Assembly: GCA_900470095.1 (NCBI GenBank)
Contig: UBZM01000041.1
Span: forward strand, 28,015-92,014
DNA from: Hyphomicrobiales bacterium
Lineage (GTDB): Bacteria; Pseudomonadota; Alphaproteobacteria; Rhizobiales; Beijerinckiaceae
DNA length: 64,000 nt
Direction: 5' to 3'
A program made the position numbers and the translations under genes. Of this stretch, positions 1 through 8,449 are shown in pieces. Position 1 is the first letter of the stretch. Each line of letters begins with the position of its first letter. The notes beneath the pieces are model-generated. The model was not told the origin of the DNA. It did not search any database and was given only the letters and a program-made list of their open reading frames with translations.

Positions 1-275
1 CCCGCCTGCGGGAAAATCTCGACCAGCCCCTCTTCCTTGAGACGGATCAGCGCTTCGCGGACCGGGGTGCGACTGACACCGAAGCGCGCTGTGAGCTCCT
101 TCTCGGAGAGCGGCACGCCGGGCCTCAGCTCCATGGCGAGAATGGCGCGTCGGAGATCGTCCTGAACCAGCGAAGCGGCCGTCGAGCGCCCGGCCGGTGC
201 CACGGCCCGCCCCAGCGGGCGTCGCTCGCGCCGATGATCCGCGCCATGGCCGCGGCCGCCTGCGAACTCGCTCAT
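1..275 (-). CDS. GntR-family transcriptional regulator (partial, N-terminal part)
   Basis: The first 91 codons of a minus-strand gene that runs off the left edge of the window. The start is the ATG at 275-273. A basic leader (residues 1-30) precedes a GntR winged helix-turn-helix, with the diagnostic segments LVQDDLRRAILAMELRPG, LSEKELTARFGVSRTPVREA and LIRLKEEGLVEIFPQ. That N-terminal domain is typical of the FCD/FadR branch, but the effector domain is outside the window, so the subfamily is an inference. The gene diverges from the uronate operon that starts at 442, and a palindrome lies in the shared promoter, so it is probably the local repressor of that operon and of itself. Confidence 0.88.
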   Translation of the reverse strand, partial: MSEFAGGRGHGADHRRERRPLGRAVAPAGRSTAASLVQDDLRRAILAMELRPGVPLSEKELTARFGVSRTPVREALIRLKEEGLVEIFPQA

Positions 276-361
276 CGTCCGGTCCCAGCCACCTACGTCT
301 CCCGAACGCTCCGGGCCGAGCCTGAAAGCGTCATCGCCCTCAGCCACTACCACAATCGCCT

Positions 362-376
362 TTGACATACTAGTAT
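362..376 (+). promoter_or_regulatory. Putative promoter -35 with overlapping GntR operator
   Basis: TTGACA at 362-367 matches a sigma-70 -35 box. It runs directly into the perfect 10-bp palindrome ATACTAGTAT (367-376), followed by a tandem TAGTATAT repeat (371-386). A good TATAAT at the usual distance is not visible; TATTGA at 384-389 is the nearest. The palindrome lies between the GntR start codon and uxaC, where a GntR repressor would block the uronate operon promoter. Assignment to this regulator is inferred from position and symmetry only. Confidence 0.5.
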
Positions 377-441
377 ATTAGTATATTGATCCACTATGCT
401 TCTCGCCCGTATAGTCGCGGGCCTATCGGGACAGATTGCTG

Positions 442-1845
442 ATGTTGCTGCATGATGATCGCCTGTTTCCTGCCGATCCGGTGACGCGAGGCATCGCGCG
501 CCGTCTCTATGCCGGGATCCGCGATCTCCCGATCATCTCGCCACATGGCCATACCGACCCGCGCTGGTTCGCCGAGGACAAGCCGTTTCCGGATCCGGCG
601 ACGCTGCTGGTCAAGCCAGACCACTACATCTTCCGAATGCTCTACTCGCAAGGGGTTCGACTCGAGCAGCTCGGCATCGCCCGTAAGGATGGTGGCCCGG
701 TCGAGACCGATCCGCGCGCGATCTGGCGGCTTTTCGCCAGCCATTGGCGGCTGTTCCGCGGCACGCCGACGCGGCTCTGGTTCGAGCATGCCCTGTCCGG
801 CGTCTTCGGCATCAATGAGCGCCTGAGCCCGGAGAATGCCGATCGCATCTACGACCGCATCGCCGAGAAGCTGGAGCAGCCGGAGTTTCGTCCCCGCGCG
901 CTGTTCGAGCGCTTCAAGATCGAGGCCATCGCGACCACCGAAGGCGCACTCGATGACCTGAAATGGCACGACATGATCCGGGAATCGGGCTGGGGCGGCA
1001 AGGTCATCACAGCCTATCGCCCAGACAGTGTCGTCGATCCCGAATTCGAGGGCTTCAAGGACAATCTCGCACAGTTCGGCGAGCTGACCGGTGAAGATGT
1101 CACCAGCTGGACCGGCTATCTCGCGGCCCACCGCGCTCGCCGGGCCTATTTCAAGCAGCGCGGCGCAACCTCCTCGGACCATGGCCACGCCACCGCGCGC
1201 ACCGCAAACCTCTCGCAGGCCGAAAGCGAAAAAGTCTTCGCCAAGATCCTGAAGGGCAAATTCTCGGCCGAGGATGCCGACCTGTTCCGCGGTCAGATGC
1301 TCACCGAGATGGCGAAGATGAGCCTCGACGACGGATTCGTCCTGCAGATCCACCCCGGCTCCGTCCGCAACCATAACCCGACGCTGTTCGAAACCTTCGG
1401 CCGCGATATGGGCTGCGACATCCCCCGCGGCGTGGATTACGTCTCTGCACTGAAGCCGCTGCTCGATGCGGTGGGCAATGAACCCAACCTGACGGTCATC
1501 GCCTTCACCCTCGACGAGACCGTCTATTCCCGCGAACTCGCGCCGCTCGCTGGACATTATCCCGCTTTGAAGCTCGGACCCGGCTGGTGGTTTCTCGATG
1601 CGCCGGAAGCCATGCTGCGCTTCCGTGAACTCACGACGGAGACGGCCGGCTTCTACAACACCGTCGGCTTCAACGACGACACACGCGCTTATCTCTCGAT
1701 TCCGGCCCGTCACGACGTCGCTCGCCGCTGCGACTGCACCTACCTCGCCAAGCTCGTTGCCGAGCATCGCCTCGGCGAGGACGAGGCAGCGGAAGTCGCC
1801 TACGACCTCGCCTATCGCCTGGCCAAGGAGGCCTATCGCCTGTGA
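442..1845 (+). CDS. uxaC: Glucuronate/uronate isomerase UxaC
   Basis: A 467-residue member of the glucuronate isomerase family (amidohydrolase superfamily), which converts D-glucuronate to D-fructuronate and D-galacturonate to D-tagaturonate in the cytoplasm. The family signature SPHGHTDPRWF (about residues 31-41) carries the metal-binding H-x-H pair. IHPGSVRNHN and LGPGWWFLDAPEAM match conserved blocks of the barrel. Length is normal for the family. An in-frame TTG lies 6 bases upstream at 436, but ATG 442 is the more likely start. The gene heads a tightly overlapping operon; its stop overlaps the GTG start of kduI (GTGA). Together with the fructuronate reductase-like gene at 6862 it gives two steps of the saturated-uronate (Ashwell) route. 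Confidence 0.95.
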   Translation: MLLHDDRLFPADPVTRGIARRLYAGIRDLPIISPHGHTDPRWFAEDKPFPDPATLLVKPDHYIFRMLYSQGVRLEQLGIARKDGGPVETDPRAIWRLFASHWRLFRGTPTRLWFEHALSGVFGINERLSPENADRIYDRIAEKLEQPEFRPRALFERFKIEAIATTEGALDDLKWHDMIRESGWGGKVITAYRPDSVVDPEFEGFKDNLAQFGELTGEDVTSWTGYLAAHRARRAYFKQRGATSSDHGHATARTANLSQAESEKVFAKILKGKFSAEDADLFRGQMLTEMAKMSLDDGFVLQIHPGSVRNHNPTLFETFGRDMGCDIPRGVDYVSALKPLLDAVGNEPNLTVIAFTLDETVYSRELAPLAGHYPALKLGPGWWFLDAPEAMLRFRELTTETAGFYNTVGFNDDTRAYLSIPARHDVARRCDCTYLAKLVAEHRLGEDEAAEVAYDLAYRLAKEAYRL

Positions 1846-2693
1846 CCAGCGCAGCGAGCTCGATCGACGAACGCCAGGCCGCGCATCCCCGCGATGTGAA
1901 GCGCTACGACACCGAGGCGCTGCGCCAGGATTTCCTGGTCGAGCGCATCTTCGTGCCGGGCGAGCTGACCCGGACCTACAGTCATTACGACCGCATGATC
2001 GTCGGCGGCGCGACCCCGGTGAGCCAGCCGCTGACGCTCGATCCCTTCGCCCCGACCGGTACGCCCTTCTTCCTGGCGCGCCGCGAACTCGGCGTGATCA
2101 ATATCGGTGGCGCGGGCACTGTCACCGTCGACGGCAAGACGTTCGAGCTGCCGAACCTCGACGCGCTCTATGTCGGACTGGGCGCGAAGGAGGTCAGCTT
2201 CTCCAGCGCCGACCCGGCCAACCCCGCCAAGTTCTATCTGACCAGCCCCCCCGCCCATCGCGAGGCACCCCATCAGCTCATCCGCCAGTCTGATGCCAAC
2301 ACGCTGCATCTGGGCTCGGCCGAGACCTCGAACAAGCGCACCATCCGGCAATACATCATGCCGAACACCACGGGTACCAACCAGCTCGTCATGGGCATGA
2401 CGGCGCTCGAGCCCGGCTCGGTCTGGAACTCCATGCCCTGCCACACCCATACGCGGCGGATGGAAGCCTATCTCTATTTCAACCTCGATCCAGCCCATCG
2501 CGTCTTCCATTTCATGGGCGAGCCGACCGAAACCCGGCATCTGCTCGTTGCCAACGAGCAAGCCGTGATCTCGCCGAACTGGTCGATCCATTGCGGCTGC
2601 GGCACCTCGAACTACGCCTTCGTCTGGGCCATGGCCGGCGACAACGTCGAGTTCACCGACATGGACGCCGCGCCCGTCGAGATGCTGCGCTGA
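1842..2693 (+). CDS. kduI: 5-keto-4-deoxyuronate isomerase KduI
   Basis: A 283-residue cupin-fold isomerase that converts 5-keto-4-deoxyuronate (DKI) to 2,5-diketo-3-deoxygluconate (DKII), a step in the breakdown of unsaturated uronates released by polysaccharide lyases. The zinc site is visible in PCHTHTRRMEAYLYF (about residues 196-210, H-x-H plus Glu), and the late His is in SPNWSIHCGCGTSNY. Length matches the family. The GTG start at 1842 overlaps the uxaC stop by four bases, implying translational coupling. kduD follows directly (TGATG overlap), so the two consecutive enzymes of the pathway are co-translated. Confidence 0.95.
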   Translation: MTSAASSIDERQAAHPRDVKRYDTEALRQDFLVERIFVPGELTRTYSHYDRMIVGGATPVSQPLTLDPFAPTGTPFFLARRELGVINIGGAGTVTVDGKTFELPNLDALYVGLGAKEVSFSSADPANPAKFYLTSPPAHREAPHQLIRQSDANTLHLGSAETSNKRTIRQYIMPNTTGTNQLVMGMTALEPGSVWNSMPCHTHTRRMEAYLYFNLDPAHRVFHFMGEPTETRHLLVANEQAVISPNWSIHCGCGTSNYAFVWAMAGDNVEFTDMDAAPVEMLR

Positions 2694-3457
2694 TGACTGC
2701 GCGTGCGCCCTTCGATCTCGTCGGGCGCACGGCGCTCGTCACCGGCGCCAATACCGGCATCGGCCAGGGCATTGCGCTGGCGCTGGCCGAGGCCGGAGCC
2801 ACGGTCGTCGCCGCCGGCCGCTCGTCCATGGCCGAGACAGTGGCAAAGATCACCAATGCCGGCGGACGCTGCCTGCCGCTCGTCGTCGATCTGCAGCAAT
2901 CCGGGATCGCAGCCGAAATCGTCGCCAGAGCCACCGAAGCCGCCGGCCCGCTCGATATCCTCGTCAACAATGCCGGCATCATCCGCCGCGCCGATGCCCT
3001 CGACTTCAGCGAGAACGACTGGGACGAGGTCATGAACGTGAACCTCAAGGCGAGCTTCTTCCTGTCCCAGGCCTTTGCGAAGGCAGCCCTCGCGGGCAGA
3101 CGGACCGGGCGCATCATCAACATCGCCTCGCTGCTCTCCTTCCAGGGCGGCATCCGCGTCGCCTCCTATACCGCGAGCAAAAGCGGGCTTGCCGGCCTGA
3201 CCCGGCTGCTGGCCTGCGAATGGGCGGGCAAGGGCATCAATGTGAACGCGATCGCGCCCGGCTATATCGAGAGCAACAACACGCAGGCCCTGCGCGAGGA
3301 TGCCGATCGCAACGCCGCCATCCTCGCCCGCATCCCGGCTGGCCGCTGGGGCAAGCCCTCGGATATCGGCGGCGCCGCCGTCTTCCTCGCGAGCGACGCA
3401 GCGGCTTACGTGCATGGTGCAATCATTCCCGTCGATGGAGGCTGGCTGGCGCGATGA
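2693..3457 (+). CDS. kduD: 2-dehydro-3-deoxy-D-gluconate 5-dehydrogenase KduD (SDR)
   Basis: A 254-residue classical short-chain dehydrogenase/reductase. The nucleotide-binding motif TGANTGIGQGIA is near residues 18-29, NNAG is at about 90-93, and the catalytic Ser...Tyr-x3-Lys is IASLLS...YTASKSG. The C-terminal block GAIIPVDGGWLAR is typical of KduD. KduD reduces DKII to 2-keto-3-deoxygluconate. Its place between kduI and a kdgF-like cupin supports this over other SDR roles. The ATG at 2693 overlaps the kduI stop; an open frame extending further upstream lies inside kduI and is not used. Confidence 0.9.
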   Translation: MTARAPFDLVGRTALVTGANTGIGQGIALALAEAGATVVAAGRSSMAETVAKITNAGGRCLPLVVDLQQSGIAAEIVARATEAAGPLDILVNNAGIIRRADALDFSENDWDEVMNVNLKASFFLSQAFAKAALAGRRTGRIINIASLLSFQGGIRVASYTASKSGLAGLTRLLACEWAGKGINVNAIAPGYIESNNTQALREDADRNAAILARIPAGRWGKPSDIGGAAVFLASDAAAYVHGAIIPVDGGWLAR

Positions 3458-3795
3458 GCGAGCGTCTCAACTCCTTCTTCCAGCATGAGCGCGACTTCGC
3501 CTGGGAGGCGACCGAGCCGGGCGTGAAACGCAAGATCATGGCCTATGGGCCGGACCTGATGATCGTTCGCGTCGTCTTCGAAGTCGGAGCCATTGGCAAG
3601 GCGCACCAGCACCCGCATCGCCAGGCATCCTATGTCGAGAGCGGTGTCTTCGACGTCACGATTGACGGCAGGACCAGCAGGCTAACGGCCGGCGACAGCT
3701 TCTTCGTGCCCGAGAACCTCGTCCATGGCGTCGTCGCCATCGAGGCCGGGCAGCTGATCGATTCCTTCACGCCGATGCGGAGGGAATTTCTCTAG
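3454..3795 (+). CDS. KdgF-like cupin (unsaturated uronate ring-opening)
   Basis: A 113-residue single-domain cupin. The metal-site pattern H-x-H-x3-Q is seen in GKAHQHPHRQASYVESG (about residues 49-65) and the second-motif His in PENLVHGVV. KdgF proteins of this size convert 4,5-unsaturated monouronates to the linear ketone that KduI uses. Being directly downstream of kduI and kduD with a 4-base overlap (ATGA) makes that role likely, but small cupins are diverse, so the specific function is an inference from context. It is the last gene before a 95-bp gap that leads to the transporter genes. Confidence 0.75.
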   Translation: MSERLNSFFQHERDFAWEATEPGVKRKIMAYGPDLMIVRVVFEVGAIGKAHQHPHRQASYVESGVFDVTIDGRTSRLTAGDSFFVPENLVHGVVAIEAGQLIDSFTPMRREFL

Positions 3796-3890
3796 GGCCG
3801 AAGCCGGCATAGGGCGGCACGGCTCCCGAACACGGGGCAAGAACGACCGGGAAAATCCGGCGGATTGATTCAAACGGGAGGAATCTGAAC

Positions 3891-4874
3891 ATGCTTATGA
3901 GACGGACAGTCGCCGCGCTCGTCGGCGCGGCTTTCATGGCAGCGACCGCCGGCGCGGCTCAAGCGCAGAACGTCACCCTGCGCTCCACCGACATCCACCC
4001 TGACGGCTATCCGACCATCGAAGCGGTCAAATACATGGGCCAGCTGCTGGATCAGCGGACCAATGGACGCATCAAGATCAACGTCTTCCACTCCGCCCAG
4101 CTCGGCCAGGAGAAGGACACGATCGATCAGACGCGCTTCGGCGTCATCGACCTGAACCGCATCAACATGGCGCCGTTCAACAACCTGATTCCGGCGACCA
4201 ACATACCCTCGCTGCCCTTCATCTTCCGCTCGGTCGATCACATGCGGAAGGTCATGGACGGGCCGATCGGCGACAACCTGCTCAAGGACTTTGAGAAGCA
4301 CGACCTGATCGGCCTCGCCTTCTACGATTCCGGTTCGCGCTCCTTCTATAACGGCAAGCGCCCGATCGGATCGCCAGCCGACATGAAGGGCATGAAGATT
4401 CGCGTCCAGCAGTCCGACATGTTCGTGGCGCTGGTCTCGGCGCTTGGAGCCAATGCCACCCCGATGCCGTTCGGTGAGGTCTACTCGGCCCTGCAGACCG
4501 GCGTCATCGACGGCGCCGAGAACAACTGGCCGTCCTACGAATCGACCCGCCACTTCGAGGTCTCCAAGTTCTATTCGATGACCGAGCACTCGCTCTCGCC
4601 GGAGGTGCTGGTGATGTCGAAGCGCAGCTTCGACAAATTCAATGCGGCCGACCAGGCGCTGATCAAGACCGCGGCCAAGGAATCCGTGGCCAAGATGCGC
4701 GAGCTCTGGGATGCGCGCGAAAAGGAGTCGGAAGCCAAGGTCAAGGCTGGCGGGGCTCAGATCAACACGGTCGAGAAGCAGCCCTTCGTCGACGCGATGA
4801 AGCCGGTCTACGACAAGTTCGTCACCGATCCGAAGCTCAAGGACATGGTGGCTGCCATCCAGGCGGTGAAGTGA
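3891..4874 (+). CDS. TRAP transporter substrate-binding protein, DctP family (likely uronate)
   Basis: A 327-residue periplasmic receptor of the DctP/TAXI-unlike TRAP class. A Sec signal peptide (residues 1-25, ending AQAQ) is followed by the DctP fold. MKGMKIRVQQSDMF (about 165-178) contains the conserved Arg171 that pairs with the ligand carboxylate, and the GVIDGAENNWPSY block is diagnostic. A strong ribosome binding site, GGGAGGA at 3876-3882, precedes ATG 3891. It is followed by the two membrane subunits and embedded in a uronate operon, so the ligand is probably a uronate or short oligouronide; the sequence alone cannot fix this. Confidence 0.92.
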   Translation: MLMRRTVAALVGAAFMAATAGAAQAQNVTLRSTDIHPDGYPTIEAVKYMGQLLDQRTNGRIKINVFHSAQLGQEKDTIDQTRFGVIDLNRINMAPFNNLIPATNIPSLPFIFRSVDHMRKVMDGPIGDNLLKDFEKHDLIGLAFYDSGSRSFYNGKRPIGSPADMKGMKIRVQQSDMFVALVSALGANATPMPFGEVYSALQTGVIDGAENNWPSYESTRHFEVSKFYSMTEHSLSPEVLVMSKRSFDKFNAADQALIKTAAKESVAKMRELWDAREKESEAKVKAGGAQINTVEKQPFVDAMKPVYDKFVTDPKLKDMVAAIQAVK

Positions 4875-4978
4875 AGACCGGCGCGGCCCCTCCGGCTGCG
4901 CCCAGTCCCTTGCGTCTCCTTTTTGGCCTTCCCCGGGTGGGGCGGTTCTGACGATCCGGCTTCGCAGGCGGTCTTCAC
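4871..4978 (+). promoter_or_regulatory. Long inverted repeat in the dctP-dctQ intercistronic region
   Basis: GTGAAGACCG (4871-4880) and its exact complement CGGTCTTCAC (4969-4978) bracket about 88 bases, with additional complementarity (GCGGTGAA 4863-4870 with TTCACCGC 4975-4982). Inside and just beyond, CCCGGGTGG (4932-4940) pairs with CCACCCGGG (5006-5014). The 173-base gap is the largest inside this operon. Such RNA structures between binding-protein and permease genes often stabilise the upstream message or attenuate readthrough; this role is an inference. Confidence 0.45.
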
Positions 4979-5047
4979 CGCTGGCGAATCCGGAACAGGC
5001 CGGCACCACCCGGGAAAAAGCGCCTCACATGGCGCCGGAGCGACCTG

Positions 5048-5581
5048 ATGCTTCCCCTTGCACAAATCCTGACCCGGTTGGGCGCCAGGCTCTGCCTCAT
5101 AGCCCTGTTCATCGCCGGGGCAGGTCTCGTCGCCATGACCGTGATCGTCGCATGGGGCGTTTTCGGGCGTTATGTGCTGAACGACACGCCGATCTGGGTC
5201 GAGGCCAGCGCCCTCTTCCTGATGTCCTGGTTCATCCTGCTCGGCGCCGCGGTCGGCGTGCGCGAGAGCGACCATCTCGGCTTCGAAGTCGGCCTCGCCA
5301 TGTCGCCGCCGCCGCTGCGCAACGCGCTGATCATCCTGACCGAACTGCTCGTCATTGCCTTCGGCCTCGCCATGCTCGTCTATGGCGCACAGCTCGCGAT
5401 CGGAACCTGGAGCGACCGCCTGCCGATCATCGGCATCTCGCGCGGCTGGGATTATGTCCCGATCGCGGTTGGCGGCGGGCTGATCGCCCTCTTCTCCCTA
5501 GAAAAGCTCATGCTCTTTCTCACGAAAGCGAAATCGGCCCCGCTCGGCTTCACGCATTTCGGCAGCGCACAGGAAGTCTGA
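5048..5581 (+). CDS. TRAP transporter small permease, DctQ family
   Basis: A 177-residue inner-membrane protein with four hydrophobic segments (about residues 15-38, 52-72, 90-115, 135-155), the expected topology of the small TRAP subunit. The DctQ-type block WVEASALFLMSWFILLG is present. It bridges the periplasmic binding protein and the large DctM channel. GGAG before ATG 5048 sets the start. It lies three bases ahead of dctM and functions in the same sodium-driven uptake complex, here for a uronate-type substrate. Confidence 0.92.
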   Translation: MLPLAQILTRLGARLCLIALFIAGAGLVAMTVIVAWGVFGRYVLNDTPIWVEASALFLMSWFILLGAAVGVRESDHLGFEVGLAMSPPPLRNALIILTELLVIAFGLAMLVYGAQLAIGTWSDRLPIIGISRGWDYVPIAVGGGLIALFSLEKLMLFLTKAKSAPLGFTHFGSAQEV

Positions 5582-5584
5582 GCG

Positions 5585-6865
5585 ATGGAACTCTGGATCC
5601 TCTTCGGCACCTTCTCGCTGCTTCTCCTGATCGGCGTGCCCGTCGCCTTCTGCCTGGGCATGTCGTCGATCGCCACCGTCGTCTACATGGGCCTGCCGCC
5701 CGTCGTCGTCTTCCAGCAGATGAATTCCGGCATGAACGCCTTTGCCATGATGGCGATCCCGTTCTTCATCTATGCTGGCGACCTGATGATCCGCGGCGGT
5801 ATCGCCGAGCGGCTGATCCAGATGGCCTCGAGTCTCGTTGGTCACCTGCGCGGGGGACTGGGGCAGGTGAACGTCGTCACCTGCACGCTGTTCGGCGGCA
5901 TTTCGGGTTCGGCCGTCGCGGACGCGTCCGCTGTCGGCGGCCTGATGATCCCGCAAATGGTCAAGCGCGGCTACGACGCGGACTATGCCGTCAACGTCAC
6001 GGCCAATGCGGCGATCATCGCGCTGCTGATCCCGCCTTCGCACAACATGATCATCTATTCGCTCTCGGCGGGCGGAAACATCTCGATCGCCGATCTCTTC
6101 ACCGCCGGCATCATTCCCGGCCTGATGCTCTGTGCCGCGCTGATGGTGGCGGCCTGGGCCGTCGCGGTCCGGCGCGGCTATCCGCGTGAAGCGTTCCCGG
6201 GATTTGCTGCGGTGGGCCGCTACATGGTGCTGGCGCTGCCCGGCATCCTGCTGATCTTCATCATCTTCGGCGGTGTGCGTTCCGGCGTCTTCACCGCGAC
6301 GGAATCCTCTTGCGTGGCAGTCGTCTACGCCGTCCTCGTCACCATCTTCGTCTATCGCCAGCTCACCTGGACGGCCTTCGTCGAAGCGACCCTCGGCGCG
6401 GTCCGCACCACGGCCATGGTGCTGCTGGTGATCGGCACGGCCGGCGCCTTCGGCTGGCTGATGGCCTTCCTGCAGGTGCCGCAGGCAACGATCGGCGCGA
6501 TGAAGGCGGTCTCGGACAACCCGCTCGTCATCCTGCTGATGATCAATCTCATCCTGCTGGTCCTCGGCACGTTCATGGACATGGCGCCGATGATCATCAT
6601 CTGCACACCGATCTTTCTGCCGGTGGTGAAAGCCTTTGGCGTCGACCCCGTGCATTTCGGCGTCATCCTGATCCTGAACGCCGGCATCGGCCTGAACACA
6701 CCGCCGGTCGGCTCGGTGCAGTTCGTCGCCTGCGCCATCGGGCGCGTCTCGATCGGGGAATCGATGCGGACGATCTGGCCCTTCTACGGCGCCAGCGTTG
6801 CCGTGCTGCTGCTGGTGACCTATGTCCCTGCAATCTCCCTCTGGCTGCCAAGAGTGTTCCATTGA
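5585..6865 (+). CDS. TRAP transporter large permease, DctM family
   Basis: A 426-residue polytopic membrane protein of the DctM/ion transporter superfamily with about twelve hydrophobic segments and full family length. Conserved segments include FFIYAGDLMIRGGIAERL, GGISGSAVADASAVG and the C-terminal GIGLNTPPVGSVQF. It forms the sodium-coupled translocation pore with DctQ. The stop overlaps the TTG start of the following dehydrogenase (TTGA), so transporter and enzyme are translationally linked in one operon. Confidence 0.94.
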   Translation: MELWILFGTFSLLLLIGVPVAFCLGMSSIATVVYMGLPPVVVFQQMNSGMNAFAMMAIPFFIYAGDLMIRGGIAERLIQMASSLVGHLRGGLGQVNVVTCTLFGGISGSAVADASAVGGLMIPQMVKRGYDADYAVNVTANAAIIALLIPPSHNMIIYSLSAGGNISIADLFTAGIIPGLMLCAALMVAAWAVAVRRGYPREAFPGFAAVGRYMVLALPGILLIFIIFGGVRSGVFTATESSCVAVVYAVLVTIFVYRQLTWTAFVEATLGAVRTTAMVLLVIGTAGAFGWLMAFLQVPQATIGAMKAVSDNPLVILLMINLILLVLGTFMDMAPMIIICTPIFLPVVKAFGVDPVHFGVILILNAGIGLNTPPVGSVQFVACAIGRVSIGESMRTIWPFYGASVAVLLLVTYVPAISLWLPRVFH

Positions 6866-8334
6866 CCAGACTGTCGCCGCAAACCCTTGCCAGCCTGCCC
6901 AAGACCGTCCGTCGCCCGTCCTATGACCGAGCAGCGCTGACGCCCGGCATCGTGCATCTCGGGCTCGGCGCCTTCGCCCGCGCCCATCTCTGCGAGTTTA
7001 CGGATGATGCGCTCGAGCGTGCTTTCGGCGCCTGGGGCATCATCGGCGCCAGCCTGCAGCGCCCGGACCAGCGCGACCGGCTGAAGCCGCAGGGCGGTCT
7101 CTACAGCTTCCTGAAGCGGGCGCCCGAAGGCCCGCAGATGCGCATCATCGGCTCGGTGCTCGATGTGCTTGTCGCCCCCGAAAACCCTGCCGCTCTCGTC
7201 GCGCGCCTCGCTGCCGCCGAAACGCGCATCGCCTCGCTGACCGTGACCGAGAAGGGCTATTGCCACGACCCGGCCACCGGCCGCCTGCGGCAGGATCATC
7301 CCGACATCCTTCACGATCTGGAACATCCCGATGCCCCGCGCTCAGCCATTGGCTTGATCGTGGCAGCGCTGAGACTGCGAAAGGCCGAGGGGCTCGCTCC
7401 CTTTACCGCGCTGAGCTGCGACAACCTTCCGCATAACGGCAAGGTCCTGCGCGGCCTGGTGCGCGATTTCGCGGCTCTGCAGGACGACACGCTTGCAGCC
7501 TGGATCGAAGCGAACGGCGCCTTCCCGGCGACGATGGTCGACCGCATCGTGCCCGCCACCACCGACGCCGACATCGCGGAGGCCGCCGGCCTGCTCGGTG
7601 TCGAAGACGCCGCACCGGTGATCGGAGAACCCTTCCGGCAATGGGCGGTCGAGGATCGTTTTGCCAGCGGCAGGCCCGCCTGGGATGAAGTCGGCGCCCA
7701 GATGGTCTCCGAGGTCGCGCCCTTCGAGTTCATGAAGCTGCGCATGCTCAACGGCGCTCATTCCAGCCTCGCCTATCTCGGCTATCTCTCCGGGCACGAG
7801 ACCGTGGCCGAGGCGAGCGGCGATCCTGTGCTCGCCCGCTTCCTGCAGGGGCTCTGGGCCGAGATCATCCCAACCGTGCCCGCCCCACAGGGCGTCGATC
7901 TCTCCGACTATGCCGGCGCGCTGCTCACTCGCTTCCGCAACCCGGCCATCCGCCACCGCACCTGGCAGATCGCTATGGACGGCTCGCAGAAGCTGCCGCA
8001 GCGCCTGCTCGGCACGATCCGCGAACGGCTCAAGGCCGGTGCCCCGATCGATCACCTTGCGCTCGGCGTCGCAGCCTGGATGCGTTACGTCACCGGCACC
8101 GACGAGACGGGCGCAGCGATCGAAGTCCGCGACCCGCTGGCGGGCGAATTCGCCCGCATCGCGACGCAGGCGGGCCGGAATGCGCAGGCGCTGAGCAGCG
8201 GGCTTCTCGGTATCGAAGCGATCTTCGGCAGCGATCTGCCGCGCGAGACGGCCTTCACCCGGGCGGTCGCCCGGCAGCTTGAAAACCTGTTCTCGAAGGG
8301 CGCGAAGGCAACAGCGGCAGCGATGGCGGCCTGA
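6862..8334 (+). CDS. uxuB: Mannitol dehydrogenase-family oxidoreductase, probable fructuronate reductase (UxuB)
   Basis: A 490-residue polyol-type NAD-dependent dehydrogenase. The N-terminal GIVHLGLGAFARAH is the nucleotide-binding start, MVDRIVPATTD is the family signature, and KLRMLNGAHSSLAYLG contains the catalytic Lys-x4-Asn-x2-His. In the mannitol dehydrogenase family this pattern covers mannitol, tagaturonate and fructuronate reductases. With uxaC in the same operon, reduction of D-fructuronate to D-mannonate is the most economical role. The only plausible start is TTG 6862, which overlaps the dctM stop; the open frame further upstream lies inside dctM. uxuA (mannonate dehydratase) is not in the window. 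Confidence 0.82.
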   Translation: MTRLSPQTLASLPKTVRRPSYDRAALTPGIVHLGLGAFARAHLCEFTDDALERAFGAWGIIGASLQRPDQRDRLKPQGGLYSFLKRAPEGPQMRIIGSVLDVLVAPENPAALVARLAAAETRIASLTVTEKGYCHDPATGRLRQDHPDILHDLEHPDAPRSAIGLIVAALRLRKAEGLAPFTALSCDNLPHNGKVLRGLVRDFAALQDDTLAAWIEANGAFPATMVDRIVPATTDADIAEAAGLLGVEDAAPVIGEPFRQWAVEDRFASGRPAWDEVGAQMVSEVAPFEFMKLRMLNGAHSSLAYLGYLSGHETVAEASGDPVLARFLQGLWAEIIPTVPAPQGVDLSDYAGALLTRFRNPAIRHRTWQIAMDGSQKLPQRLLGTIRERLKAGAPIDHLALGVAAWMRYVTGTDETGAAIEVRDPLAGEFARIATQAGRNAQALSSGLLGIEAIFGSDLPRETAFTRAVARQLENLFSKGAKATAAAMAA

Positions 8335-8359
8335 GGCCGAAGCCCGGGAAGCGACAGCA

Positions 8360-8397
8360 CATGTGGAACCCTCTCCTCCTGGACAGGGTTCCACATG
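8360..8397 (+). terminator. Perfect 13-bp inverted repeat after the uronate operon
   Basis: CATGTGGAACCCT (8360-8372) pairs perfectly with AGGGTTCCACATG (8385-8397) across a 12-base loop, 25 bases after the uxuB stop. No T-run follows on either strand, so it is not a canonical intrinsic terminator. It may mark the operon 3' end or be a dispersed hairpin repeat. Confidence 0.5.
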
Positions 8398-8449
8398 CGA
8401 AAAAGCGAAACCGCTTGATCAGGCTCGTCCCCTGTCGCCAGATGCGGCC

